Source: Bifidobacterium scardovii JCM 12489 = DSM 13734 (GTDB taxonomy: Bacteria > Actinomycetota > Actinomycetes > Actinomycetales > Bifidobacteriaceae). Taken from it: a stretch of DNA of 64,000 nt. Under the pieces are notes generated by a model. The model was given only the letters and a program-made list of their open reading frames with translations, did no database searches and was not told where the DNA came from. Position 1 is the stretch's first letter, and each line of letters opens with the position of its first letter. Shown here one piece after another: positions 45,120 to 53,765 of the stretch. The DNA lies in contig NZ_AP012331.1 in NCBI RefSeq assembly GCF_001042635.1, positions 2,170,001 to 2,234,000 on the forward strand, in the 5' to 3' direction. Made by a program: the position numbers and the translations under genes.

Positions 45120-46802
45120 TCACAGGTCGATCTTCGGGGAGGCGTCGAGCAGGGTACGCGTGTACTCGGCCTCGGGATGGTTGAGCACGCGGCCGGTCTC
45201 CCCGCTCTCCACGACGCGCCCGTGGCGCAGCACCGTGATCACGTCGGACACCTCCTGCACGATGCCCAGGTCATGGGTGATGAACAGGCACGCGAAACCG
45301 TGCTCGCGCTGCAGCCGGCGCAGCAGGTCGAGCACCTTGCGCTGCACGGTCACGTCCAGCGACGACGTCGGCTCGTCGGCGATGAGCAGCGACGGGTTGA
45401 GCGCCAGGGCGCGCGCGATGCCGACGCGCTGGCGCTGGCCGCCCGACAGCTGGTGCGGGAACCGGCCGGCCACATCGGCTGGCAGCTCCACCTGATCGAG
45501 CAGTTCGAGGACGCGCTTGCGCCGGTCCGTCTCGCTGAGCCCGCCCTGCACGAGCATCGGCTCGCCGATGCTCCATGCCACGGACTTGCGCGGGTTGAGC
45601 GCCGACCCGCTGTCCTGAAACACGTAGCCCATATGCTTCAGGATCTCGCGCTTGCGCCTGCCATGCGCCTTGGCGAGATCCTCCCCCTCGATGAGCACCG
45701 TGCCCGAGGTTGGCGCGAGCTGGCCGGAGATCACCTTGGCGATCGTGGTCTTGCCGGCTCCCGATTCGCCCACCAGCGCGCGGGTTCTGCCGGCCACCAG
45801 ATCGAACGAGATGTCCTTGACGGCGAAGCTGCCGGCCTTGTACGACACGGCCACGTCGTTCACCTGCGCGATGCGCCTGCCGCCGCCGGGCGCGTCGCTT
45901 TCCGTGACGCGTTCGCCGCCGGCCGCGCGCTCGCCGTCTGCCGCATGCTCGTCGATGCGCAGGCGCGGCACGGCGTCGAGCAGCATCCGCGTGTAGTCGT
46001 CGGACGGGCGGCGGAACACCTGCGCGACGCTCCCCTGCTCGACGATCACGCCGTTGTGCATCACGTACACGTCCTGCGCGGCCTGCCACACCACGCCCAT
46101 GTCGTGGGTGATGAGCAGCACGGCCAGATCGAGGTCGACCGCCAGCGAGGAGATCAGGGCGAGAATCGCCTTCTGCGTGGTCACGTCGAGCGCGGTGGTC
46201 GGCTCGTCGGCGATGAGCACCTTGGGCCGGTTGATGATCGCCATGGCGATCATCACGCGCTGCAGCTGGCCGCCCGACAGCTCATGCGGGTACGACGACC
46301 ACACGCGCTCGGCGTCGTCGAGCCCGACCTCGCGCAGCTGTTCGAGCACCTTGGCCTTGCGCTCGGCGGCACTGAGCTGCTTCTGGTGGTATTTGAGCGA
46401 TTCCGCGACCTGCATGCCGAGCGTGAACACCGGGTTGAACGCGGTGGACGGTTCCTGGAACACCGTGCCGATGTATTCGCCGCGGATGCGCTGCAGCGGC
46501 GCGTCGGCGGCCAGCAGATCGATGTCGCGGCCGGCGGCGTCCTTGCCGTCGCCGTTCGGGCCGGAGTCCGGCCCGTCATCCACAAGGGCGTCGTCGAGGT
46601 ACGCGTGGCCCTTCACGCTGGCCACCGACGGGTCGAGCCGGGGCAGCGCCATCGCCGTCACCGACTTGCCGGAGCCGGATTCGCCGACCAGCGCGGTGAT
46701 GCGCCCCGGAAACAGCCTGAGGCTGACGCCGTGGGTCACCTCCCGCTCGTCGAAGCTGACGGCCAGACCGTCCACGGTCACGATCGCGCGTGGTTCACTC
46801 AT
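45120..46802 (-). CDS. Oligopeptide ABC transporter, fused two-domain ATPase (OppD-OppF)
   Basis: 560 aa with two complete ABC domains in one chain. Domain 1: Walker A GESGSGKS, signature LSGGQLQRV. Domain 2: Walker A GESGAGKTT, signature LSGGQRQRVGIARALAL. Opp/Dpp systems normally use two separate ATPases; the fusion gives a fixed heterodimer. A linker of about 30 residues rich in Ala, Gly, Glu and Asp joins the halves. It is the last gene of the operon, 90 bp after the binding-protein gene. Confidence 0.93.
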   Translation of the reverse strand: MSEPRAIVTVDGLAVSFDEREVTHGVSLRLFPGRITALVGESGSGKSVTAMALPRLDPSVASVKGHAYLDDALVDDGPDSGPNGDGKDAAGRDIDLLAADAPLQRIRGEYIGTVFQEPSTAFNPVFTLGMQVAESLKYHQKQLSAAERKAKVLEQLREVGLDDAERVWSSYPHELSGGQLQRVMIAMAIINRPKVLIADEPTTALDVTTQKAILALISSLAVDLDLAVLLITHDMGVVWQAAQDVYVMHNGVIVEQGSVAQVFRRPSDDYTRMLLDAVPRLRIDEHAADGERAAGGERVTESDAPGGGRRIAQVNDVAVSYKAGSFAVKDISFDLVAGRTRALVGESGAGKTTIAKVISGQLAPTSGTVLIEGEDLAKAHGRRKREILKHMGYVFQDSGSALNPRKSVAWSIGEPMLVQGGLSETDRRKRVLELLDQVELPADVAGRFPHQLSGGQRQRVGIARALALNPSLLIADEPTSSLDVTVQRKVLDLLRRLQREHGFACLFITHDLGIVQEVSDVITVLRHGRVVESGETGRVLNHPEAEYTRTLLDASPKIDL

Positions 46803-46892
46803 TGGAAGCTCCTTGGATGCACAAGCGTTGGAATGCGCCCGGCGCGCGCCGGCGGACCATGCCGCCGGCGCGCGCCGGATGCGGATGCCGGT

Positions 46893-48560
46893 TCAGTTCG
46901 CGCTGGCGAGCGAGACCTGCGTGTAGTCCGGGTACGCCGGGAAGTTGCCGATGACGAAGTTGGTCACGTTCGATCCGTGGATGAACGTGTTCTTCGAATA
47001 GATCAGCGGCACGACCGGCGCGTCGGCCATGATCGTCTTGTCGGCCTCGGCCCAGATCTTGCCGGCCTCGGTCTGGTCGATGGTCTCGGTGGCCTTCTTG
47101 ATCAGCGCGTCGACCTTCGGGTTCGCGTAACGGGCCAGGTTGTAGTTGCCGTTGCCGATCTGCGAGGAGTCGAACAGCGGGGAGATGTTGGCGTAGGGCG
47201 ACGGGAAGTCGGGCTGCCACGAGCTGATGGCCAGATCGTAGTCGCCCTTGTCGTTGGTCAGCGTATCGGAATACACATCGTCATTGAGCGTCTGGATGTC
47301 CACCTTGACGCCGGCCCGCTTGAGGCTCGTCTGGATCGAGGAGGCGGTTTCGGCCTGAGCGGAGGTGGCGATGAGCTTGAGGGTCGGGGCCTGCTCGCCC
47401 GACTCCTTGATCAGCTGCTTGGCCTTGTCCACGTCGCCGGTCGGATCGGCCTTGTACAGGTCGTAGTCCTCGCGGCCCTCGATGCCGGGCGTGATGAGCG
47501 TGGTGGCGAAGTTGCCGGCGATCTCGCCGCCGGAAGCCGTCTGGTAGGCCTTCTTGTCGACCGCGTACTGCAGCGCCTGGCGAATCTTCGCGTTCTTCAC
47601 GTGCTGGGTGTTGATGGCGAGGTATTCCAGCGCGCCGTCGCCGCTGGTGGTCAGCAGCTTCTTGTAGCTCGGATTGGCCTGCGCCTGCGCGAGCTGTGCG
47701 GCCGGCACGAATCCGGACAGGAACGAGTTCTTGCCCTCACCGGTGCCCTGCATGATCGACTGGGCGGCCACCGAGGTGTCCTGTCCCATCTTGAACACGA
47801 TCTTGTCGGGGCCCGCGGTGCGCACCGGATCGGTCTTCTTGTCCCAGTACGTGTTGCGCACGAAAACGGCCTGCTTGCCGGCCTCGTTCGACTCGACCTT
47901 GTACGGGCCGGAGGCCACCGGCAGCTTGCCGTAGCCGGACGCCGGGCCCTTGCCGTCGGGCACGGGGGTGAACGCGGCGAGCGAGGCGACCCACGGCCAG
48001 TCGCCGAACGGCGCGTTGAGGTGGAAGATGATGGTCTCGTCGTTCGGCGTCTCGATGGAGCTGAGCTCCTGGCCGTCGAACGGGCCGTGGTAGTCCTGCG
48101 CGCCCTCGAGCAGCGTCTTGTGGTAGCTCAGGCCGCCGGTCAGCGAGTCGGCGAAGGAACGCTCCAGACCGTACTTGACGTCCTTCGAGGTGATGGGCGT
48201 GCCGTCGGAGAACTTAAGCCCGTCCTTGAGCGTGTACGTCCACGTCTTGCCGTCGTCGCTCGACTTGCCGGTGTCGGTGGCCAGATCGGGCACGACCTTC
48301 GTCTCGCCCTTGTCGGTGATCTTCCACGCGGTCAGGCGGCGGAAGATGTTGCCGTTCGTGGTGGTCGGCAGACCCTGGCTCTTGGCCGGGTCCAGGTCCA
48401 TCTCCGTGCTGGACAGCAGCACGTTCAGCGTGCCGCCCTTGACGGTGGTGCCGCTCGCCGAGCCGGTGGCGGCGTTGTTGTCGGACGCGCCGCAGCCGGA
48501 CAGCGCCAGCACCGCGGCGCAAGCCCCCGCCGCGAATACGCGCCATGCGTTGGTCTTCAT
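46893..48560 (-). CDS. oppA: Oligopeptide-binding lipoprotein (OppA/DppA family)
   Basis: 555 aa SBP family 5 protein. Lipoprotein signal with lipobox LSGC near residue 23 (ALSGCGASDNN). The mature protein has typical family features: LNVLLSSTEMDLDPAKSQGL at the start, YTLKDGLKFSDGTPITSKDV, and a C-terminal PVVPLIYSKNTFIHG. Binds peptides or related solutes for the permeases encoded upstream. Start at ATG 48560; the reading frame before it has no signal sequence or similarity. Confidence 0.92.
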   Translation of the reverse strand: MKTNAWRVFAAGACAAVLALSGCGASDNNAATGSASGTTVKGGTLNVLLSSTEMDLDPAKSQGLPTTTNGNIFRRLTAWKITDKGETKVVPDLATDTGKSSDDGKTWTYTLKDGLKFSDGTPITSKDVKYGLERSFADSLTGGLSYHKTLLEGAQDYHGPFDGQELSSIETPNDETIIFHLNAPFGDWPWVASLAAFTPVPDGKGPASGYGKLPVASGPYKVESNEAGKQAVFVRNTYWDKKTDPVRTAGPDKIVFKMGQDTSVAAQSIMQGTGEGKNSFLSGFVPAAQLAQAQANPSYKKLLTTSGDGALEYLAINTQHVKNAKIRQALQYAVDKKAYQTASGGEIAGNFATTLITPGIEGREDYDLYKADPTGDVDKAKQLIKESGEQAPTLKLIATSAQAETASSIQTSLKRAGVKVDIQTLNDDVYSDTLTNDKGDYDLAISSWQPDFPSPYANISPLFDSSQIGNGNYNLARYANPKVDALIKKATETIDQTEAGKIWAEADKTIMADAPVVPLIYSKNTFIHGSNVTNFVIGNFPAYPDYTQVSLASAN

Positions 48561-48634
48561 GATGGTTTTCCTCTCTATCGGTGCCGGTCCGTGGAGCGGA
48601 CCGGCAAGTATCGCGTGTTGCGGCCGCAGCCGCA

Positions 48635-49636
48635 CTACTTCGTGCCGAGCGCGACCCTGGGGTCGAGCAGGCTGTAGCAGATGTCCACGATCAGGTTGGC
48701 GACGATGACCAGCACGGCGGCGAACAGCGTCGCGCCGACCAGCACCTGCAGGTCGAGGTTCGACACGGAATCGAGCAGCAGCGAGCCGAGCCCCTGCATC
48801 GAGAACACCTTCTCGGTGAGCACCGCGCCGCCGAGCAGCCCGCCCAGATCGAGGCCGAACATGGTCATCACGGGCAGCAGCGCGTTGCGCAGCGCGTGCT
48901 TGAAGACGATCACCGATTCGGGCACGCCCTTGGAGCGGGCGGTGCGGATGTAGTCCTGGCTCAGTTCGCCGATCATCTGCGTGCGGGTGACCCTGGTGTA
49001 GCCGGCGGCGCTGAGCACGGCCAGCACCAGCCACGGCAGCAGCAGATGCGTGAACCAGCCGACGGGGTCGTCGTGGAAGTTCACGTACCCGCCGCTGGGG
49101 AATATCTGCAGCACCAGCGAAAAGGCGATCACCGCCAGCAGGCCGATCAGGTATGACGGCGCCGAAACGCCCACGACCGACAGCCCGAGCAGCGTGCGGT
49201 CGATCAGCGTATCGCGCTTAAGGGCCGCCCACACGCCGGTCGCCACGCCGATGACCAGCCACAACACGGCCGCGCCGACCGCGATCGACGCGGTGATCGG
49301 GAAGCGGTCGAGGATCAGCTGGCTCACCGATTCGTTGAGGCGGAACGAATACCCGAGGCATGGCGTCGAGCAGACCACGGCGCCGCCGCCGCTGCCGAAG
49401 GTGCGACCGACGAAGATGCCCGCCACGTAATTGCCCATCTGCTCGTACCACGGCTTGTCGGTGCCCATGAAGGCGGAGACCCGCTGCAGCTGCTCGGGCG
49501 TGCACGGCTTGCCGCACGACAGCTGCGCCGGATTGGTCGGCAGCAGGAAGAAGATCAGGAACAGCGCCAGCGTGATGAGCAGGATGACGACGATCGAGCT
49601 CGCCACGCGCTTGCCGATGTATTGCAGGATTCTCAT
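48635..49636 (-). CDS. oppB: Oligopeptide ABC transporter permease (OppB)
   Basis: 333 aa permease with six membrane segments. The N-terminal MRILQYIGKRVASSIVVILL is typical of OppB/DppB; a large outer loop with CGKPCTPEQLQRVSAFMG and two more Cys follows. The EAA-type loop is RTARSKGVPESVIVFKHALR. The start overlaps the oppC stop by 4 bp (ATGA). Confidence 0.93.
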   Translation of the reverse strand: MRILQYIGKRVASSIVVILLITLALFLIFFLLPTNPAQLSCGKPCTPEQLQRVSAFMGTDKPWYEQMGNYVAGIFVGRTFGSGGGAVVCSTPCLGYSFRLNESVSQLILDRFPITASIAVGAAVLWLVIGVATGVWAALKRDTLIDRTLLGLSVVGVSAPSYLIGLLAVIAFSLVLQIFPSGGYVNFHDDPVGWFTHLLLPWLVLAVLSAAGYTRVTRTQMIGELSQDYIRTARSKGVPESVIVFKHALRNALLPVMTMFGLDLGGLLGGAVLTEKVFSMQGLGSLLLDSVSNLDLQVLVGATLFAAVLVIVANLIVDICYSLLDPRVALGTK

Positions 49637-50553
49637 GCACGCACCCCCTTGCGCGGGTCGATGGCGTCGCTCAGGCCATCGCCAAGCAGATTGAAGCCGA
49701 AGGTCAGCAGGAACAGGGCGGCACCCGGGAAGATCAGATACATCGGGTCGACCAGGGCCCACTGCACGGCGTCGGAGATGGACCGGCCCCATGAGGGCGT
49801 CGGCGGGTTCATGCCGACGCCAAGGAACGACAGGCCCGCCTCGGCGCCGATGCGCCCGGGGATCGACAGCGTGATGTTGACGATGAGCAGCGGCATGAGG
49901 TTCGGCAGGATCTGATGCCACAGCACATGGGCCGGCGAGGCGCCCATCACCTTGGACGCGACGGCGAAATTGCGCTTGCTCAGCGTCAGCGTCTGGCCGC
50001 GGACAAGACGCGCGATGCCGGGCCATCCGAAGAATCCGAGCACCAGCGTCAGCAGCACCGGCCTCGGGAAGCTCTGCGGCACCACCGCCGACAGCGCGAT
50101 CGCGAAGATCAAGAACGGGAAGCCGAAGAAGACGTCCATCGTGCGCGAGATCAGCGCATCGACCAGCCCGGGAAAATAGCCGGCCAGCAGCCCGAGCGCC
50201 ACGCCGATGACCAGCGAGATGACCGACGAGACGACGCCGATGCCCAGCGAGATCCGCGAGCCGTACGCCACGATGGAGAACAGGTCGACGCCGCGCAGCG
50301 GGGTGACGCCGAACCAGTGCCGGGCGCTGATGCCTCCGCCGAACCCGGCCGGCACCGACCCGGCGCCCAAGGCCTCGGGATGTTCGGCGTACGGGTCGTT
50401 GCCAGTGATGGCCGACAACGGCCCGGCCAGCACCGCCAGCAGCACGAAGAACAGCACGATGGCGCCGCCGACCACTATCGATGAGCGCCGGAACGGAGAA
50501 CGCGCCGCCGTCTTTCCGGCCTTCGGCGCGGCTTTCGCCGTCGCATCCGTCAT
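49633..50553 (-). CDS. oppC: Oligopeptide ABC transporter permease (OppC)
   Basis: 306 aa permease, first gene of the operon. A cytoplasmic start rich in Ala and Lys, one N-terminal membrane segment, a periplasmic-side region with YAEHPEALGAGSVP (DPP-family style), then the five-helix core with VASKVMGASPAHVLWHQILP as the ATPase-contact loop and LGVGMNPPTPSWG before the last helices. ATG 50553 (MTDATAKAAPK) was chosen; the longer frame is not similar to the family. Confidence 0.93.
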   Translation of the reverse strand: MTDATAKAAPKAGKTAARSPFRRSSIVVGGAIVLFFVLLAVLAGPLSAITGNDPYAEHPEALGAGSVPAGFGGGISARHWFGVTPLRGVDLFSIVAYGSRISLGIGVVSSVISLVIGVALGLLAGYFPGLVDALISRTMDVFFGFPFLIFAIALSAVVPQSFPRPVLLTLVLGFFGWPGIARLVRGQTLTLSKRNFAVASKVMGASPAHVLWHQILPNLMPLLIVNITLSIPGRIGAEAGLSFLGVGMNPPTPSWGRSISDAVQWALVDPMYLIFPGAALFLLTFGFNLLGDGLSDAIDPRKGVRA

Positions 50554-50659
50554 ATTGTCATCCCCATTTTCCCGCTGAACATGCCGATAATCATCAATCC
50601 GCGCAGACGGGCGCCCGTGAGCCGGGTCCCCCTGCAACCGGTGTTCTACATTAAGGTTT

Positions 50660-50681
50660 CACAGCAGGATGACATGCTGTG
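50660..50681. promoter_or_regulatory. Palindrome before oligopeptide operon
   Basis: CACAGCA-GGATGACA-TGCTGTG: perfect 7-bp arms with an 8-nt centre, 107 bp before the oppC start. Candidate operator; no matching regulator is seen in the window. Confidence 0.35.
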
Positions 50682-50752
50682 GCCTTATCGGTTATTTGGA
50701 TAGCAGGTTATCAATGGACGACAATCGGCGGATAAGGCATGCCGCGGGGACA

Positions 50753-50778
50753 CGCGGGAAAAACCCTTCGTTCCCGCG
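50753..50778 (-). terminator. Possible terminator after MFS gene
   Basis: CGCGGGAA / TTCCCGCG, 8 bp perfect with a 10-nt loop, starts about 15 bp after the MFS stop. No T-run follows the stem in the leftward direction. Confidence 0.4.
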
Positions 50779-50792
50779 CGCCACGCCACCCG

Positions 50793-52010
50793 TCATTCCC
50801 CGACCGGGCTGACGTACGGCTTGAGCAGCGTCGTGGTGCCGACCGCGAGAAGCGCGAACAGCGCGCCGAACGGACCGAGCCACATCAGCCCGAACGCGTC
50901 GTTGACCAGGCCGCCGACGGCCGATCCGACGGCGATGCCGATGTTGAACGACATCGAGTTGAGCGAGGCGGCGAGATTCATCGAGCCGGGGTGCGACTGG
51001 GCGGCCACGTCCATGTACAGCACCTGTGACGAGGAGTTGAACAGGTACATGAGCATGCCCAACGCCACCAGCAGCACCGCGCCGTACACCGGCACGAGGC
51101 TGGCCAGCACCAGCGAGCACAGCAGCACGGCCTGCAGCAGGAACACCGGCCACAGCCGGAACAGCGGTTCCACACCGGTGCCCCGCTCCGCGAGCTTGCC
51201 ACTGTGCAGATTGCTCCACAGGCAGGCGACGCCATACACCACCAAGCCAAGGCTCACCCACTGCTCCGGCACATGCACCTCGTCGCGCATGATCGGCGTC
51301 AGATACGTGTAGAACACGTAGCTGGCGGCAGCGCCGAACACCACGTCGAACACGCCGAGCTGGATGCGCCGGTCGAAGAACAGGCGGAACTGCGACAGGA
51401 ACCCGACCTTCATCGGGTGGCTGTTGCGCGGCAGCACGGCGACCATCAGCGCCATCAGCGCCACGGTGAGCACGTTGATCAGGTGGAAGCTCCAGCGCCA
51501 GCCGAAGGTGTTCGCGATCCACGTGCCGACCGGCACGCCGACCACGGAGGCGATCGAGAATCCGGAGAACACCCATGCGATGAACTTGGTGCGGTACCGG
51601 TCGGCCGTCACGTCGGGCGCATAGGTCATCGCGATGGCCACCAGCGTGCCGGAGACCAGCGCGATCAGGATGCGGGCGACGACCAGCACCGGATAGTTCG
51701 GCGCGAAGGCGCACAGCACGTTGCCGACCAGGAACACGCCGACCAGTGTCATATGCGTGGCGAATCTGGGGAAGCGGCCGGATATGGCCGAACCGAGCGG
51801 CGTGACCGGCGCGTAGACGAAGGCGAACAGCGACACCAGATTGCCCACGGTGACCTCGGAGACGCTCAGCCCCCGGGCGATGTCGGGCAGGATGCCGACC
51901 ACGATGAACTCGCTCATGCCCAGCATGAAGCTCAGCGATACCAGCGTGACCACCGGCAGGGTGAAGAACCGCTCATGCCCCGTGGATGTCGTGTTGCGAG
52001 TCACTGCCAT
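50793..52010 (-). CDS. Major facilitator superfamily exporter (DHA1/AraJ-like)
   Basis: 405 aa with 12 predicted membrane segments. The first helices (MLGMSEFIVVGILPDIARGL, VTVGNLVSLFAFVYA) and the loop GSAISGRFPR are characteristic of the DHA1 AraJ/SotB/YdhP group of sugar or drug exporters. No regulator gene is adjacent, and the substrate cannot be told from sequence. It follows glnA in the same direction but is separated by about 290 bp and a strong terminator. Confidence 0.88.
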   Translation of the reverse strand: MAVTRNTTSTGHERFFTLPVVTLVSLSFMLGMSEFIVVGILPDIARGLSVSEVTVGNLVSLFAFVYAPVTPLGSAISGRFPRFATHMTLVGVFLVGNVLCAFAPNYPVLVVARILIALVSGTLVAIAMTYAPDVTADRYRTKFIAWVFSGFSIASVVGVPVGTWIANTFGWRWSFHLINVLTVALMALMVAVLPRNSHPMKVGFLSQFRLFFDRRIQLGVFDVVFGAAASYVFYTYLTPIMRDEVHVPEQWVSLGLVVYGVACLWSNLHSGKLAERGTGVEPLFRLWPVFLLQAVLLCSLVLASLVPVYGAVLLVALGMLMYLFNSSSQVLYMDVAAQSHPGSMNLAASLNSMSFNIGIAVGSAVGGLVNDAFGLMWLGPFGALFALLAVGTTTLLKPYVSPVGE

Positions 52011-52206
52011 CAGTCTCCCCGTTGTTCCGTCAAACGATTGAACCCATTTCCGCGTTATAGACTATCGTCACCTGCCACCCGTCGGCGCCCCGCGACACGC
52101 GGCCGCTCGCACTATCGGATGCAGACGTATCAACATCGGCCACGATCGGGCTTTCTGCCATCTCCGTCGGCCGCGGAAACGAAACATGCGGCAAGCAAGC
52201 GCACAA

Positions 52207-52245
52207 AAGCGGGAGGGGCCGGAATCATCGTGGCCCCTCCCGCTT
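52207..52245 (-). terminator. glnA terminator
   Basis: Leftward strand: AAGCGGGAGGGGCC - loop - GGCCCCTCCCGCTTTTG, a perfect 14-bp stem with a short T-run, about 55 bp past the glnA stop. Confidence 0.85.
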
Positions 52246-52299
52246 GTCGAACCGACCGCGCCGGCGCTGCGCCGACGCTGCGCCGGCGCTACAACGCCG

Positions 52300-53637
52300 T
52301 CACAGCTTAGGCAGGTACTTCTTGAGCTCGAACGGCGTGACCTGCGTGCGGTACTCCTCCCATTCCTGGCGCTTGTTGCGCAGGAAGTACTCGAAGGCGT
52401 GCTCGCCGAGCACCTCGGCCACGAAGTCGGACTTCTCCATAATCTTCAGCGCCTCGTCAAGCGACTCGGGCAACGGCTGGATGCCCATCGCCTGGCGTTC
52501 AGCGTCGGTCAGCTCCCATACGTCGTCGCTGGTCGGCTCGCCCAGCGTCATCTGCTTCTCGACGCCGTCGAGGCCGGCGGCCAGCAGCACCGAGTACGCG
52601 AGGTAGGGGTTCGCCACCGGGTCGAGCGCGCGGAACTCCATACGCGCCGAGTTGCCCTTGCCGGGCTTGTACTGCGGGATGCGCAGCAGCGCGGAACGGT
52701 TGTTGTGGCCCCAGCAGATGTAGCTCGGAGCCTCGTTACCGCCCCACAGGCGCTTGTACGAGTTGACGTACTGGTCGGTCACCGCGCAGATCTCGGCCGC
52801 ATGGTACAGGATGCCGGCCGCGAACTGACGCGCCGTCATCGACATGTTGAACTCCTGGCCGGCCTCGTAGAAGGCGTTGGCGTCGCCCTCGAACAGGCTC
52901 AGGTGCGTGTGCATGCCCGAACCGGGCGCGTTGGACAGGGGCTTGGGCATGAAGCTGGCGTGGATGCCGCGCTCCAGCGAGATCTCCTTGACCACCGTGC
53001 GGAAGGTCATGATGTTGTCGGCCGTGGTCAGCGCGTCCGCGTACCGCAGGTCGATCTCGTTCTGGCCTGGACCGCCCTCGTGGTGCGAATACTCCACCGA
53101 AATGCCCATCTGCTCGAGCATGTTGACGGTGGCGCGGCGGAAATCCATCCCGGGGCTGCGCGGCACATGGTCGAAATAGCCGCCCTCGTCGATCGGGACC
53201 GGCGGCTGCGACCAATCGTCCTGCGGTTCGAACAGGTAGAACTCGATCTCCGGGTGCACGTAGAACGTGAAGCCCTTCTCTTTGGCCTTCGCCAACGCGC
53301 GCTTGAGCACGTGGCGCGGGTCGCCGAGCGACGGCTCGCCATCGGGGGTCAAGATGTCGCAGAACATGCGCGCGGTGCCCTGCGGACCTCCGCGCCACGG
53401 CAGAATCTGGAAGGTGGAGGGGTCGGGCTGGACGATCATGTCGTCCTCCGACACGCGCGTCATGCCTTCGATCGCCGAACCGTCGAACCCCAGGCCCTCC
53501 TCGAACGCCGCCTCCAGCTCGGCCGGCGCGATGGCCACGGACTTCAACGTACCCAACACGTCGGTGAACCATAGGCGAATAAAGCGCACGTCGCGTTCCT
53601 CGACCGTGCGCAAGGCAAACTCCTGCTGCTTATCCAT
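52300..53637 (-). CDS. glnA: Type I glutamine synthetase
   Basis: 445 aa GS-I (glutamate + NH3 + ATP to glutamine). Visible: FDGSAIEGM (latch region), MHTHLSLFEG, NSYKRLWGGNEAPSYICWG and ARMEFRALDPVANPYLA. At the adenylylation site, where GS-I-beta enzymes have NLYDLPPEE, this protein has DVWELTDAE with W374, so the modifiable Tyr is absent. Length and the lack of the 25-residue insert also point to the GS-I-alpha type. Control should therefore be transcriptional or by feedback. A palindrome lies just before the start. Divergent to the DUF2252 gene. Confidence 0.95.
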   Translation of the reverse strand: MDKQQEFALRTVEERDVRFIRLWFTDVLGTLKSVAIAPAELEAAFEEGLGFDGSAIEGMTRVSEDDMIVQPDPSTFQILPWRGGPQGTARMFCDILTPDGEPSLGDPRHVLKRALAKAKEKGFTFYVHPEIEFYLFEPQDDWSQPPVPIDEGGYFDHVPRSPGMDFRRATVNMLEQMGISVEYSHHEGGPGQNEIDLRYADALTTADNIMTFRTVVKEISLERGIHASFMPKPLSNAPGSGMHTHLSLFEGDANAFYEAGQEFNMSMTARQFAAGILYHAAEICAVTDQYVNSYKRLWGGNEAPSYICWGHNNRSALLRIPQYKPGKGNSARMEFRALDPVANPYLAYSVLLAAGLDGVEKQMTLGEPTSDDVWELTDAERQAMGIQPLPESLDEALKIMEKSDFVAEVLGEHAFEYFLRNKRQEWEEYRTQVTPFELKKYLPKL

Positions 53638-53659
53638 GATGCCCTATCGTTCCATCCGT

Positions 53660-53681
53660 GTGTTACGAACCTCGTTAACAC
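53660..53681. promoter_or_regulatory. Palindrome just upstream of glnA
   Basis: GTGTTA-CGAACCTCGT-TAACAC: perfect 6-bp arms with a 10-bp centre, 23 bp from the glnA start codon, in the divergent promoter region. Candidate nitrogen-regulator operator; it does not fit the actinobacterial GlnR or AmtR pattern well. Confidence 0.35.
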
Positions 53682-53765
53682 GAGTCGCCGGCGACACGGC
53701 GCGCGGATCGTCTCCCCCGAAGGCCCGCGCGCCACGCACCCGAGCACGGAGGTAAGGTTGGGCGT

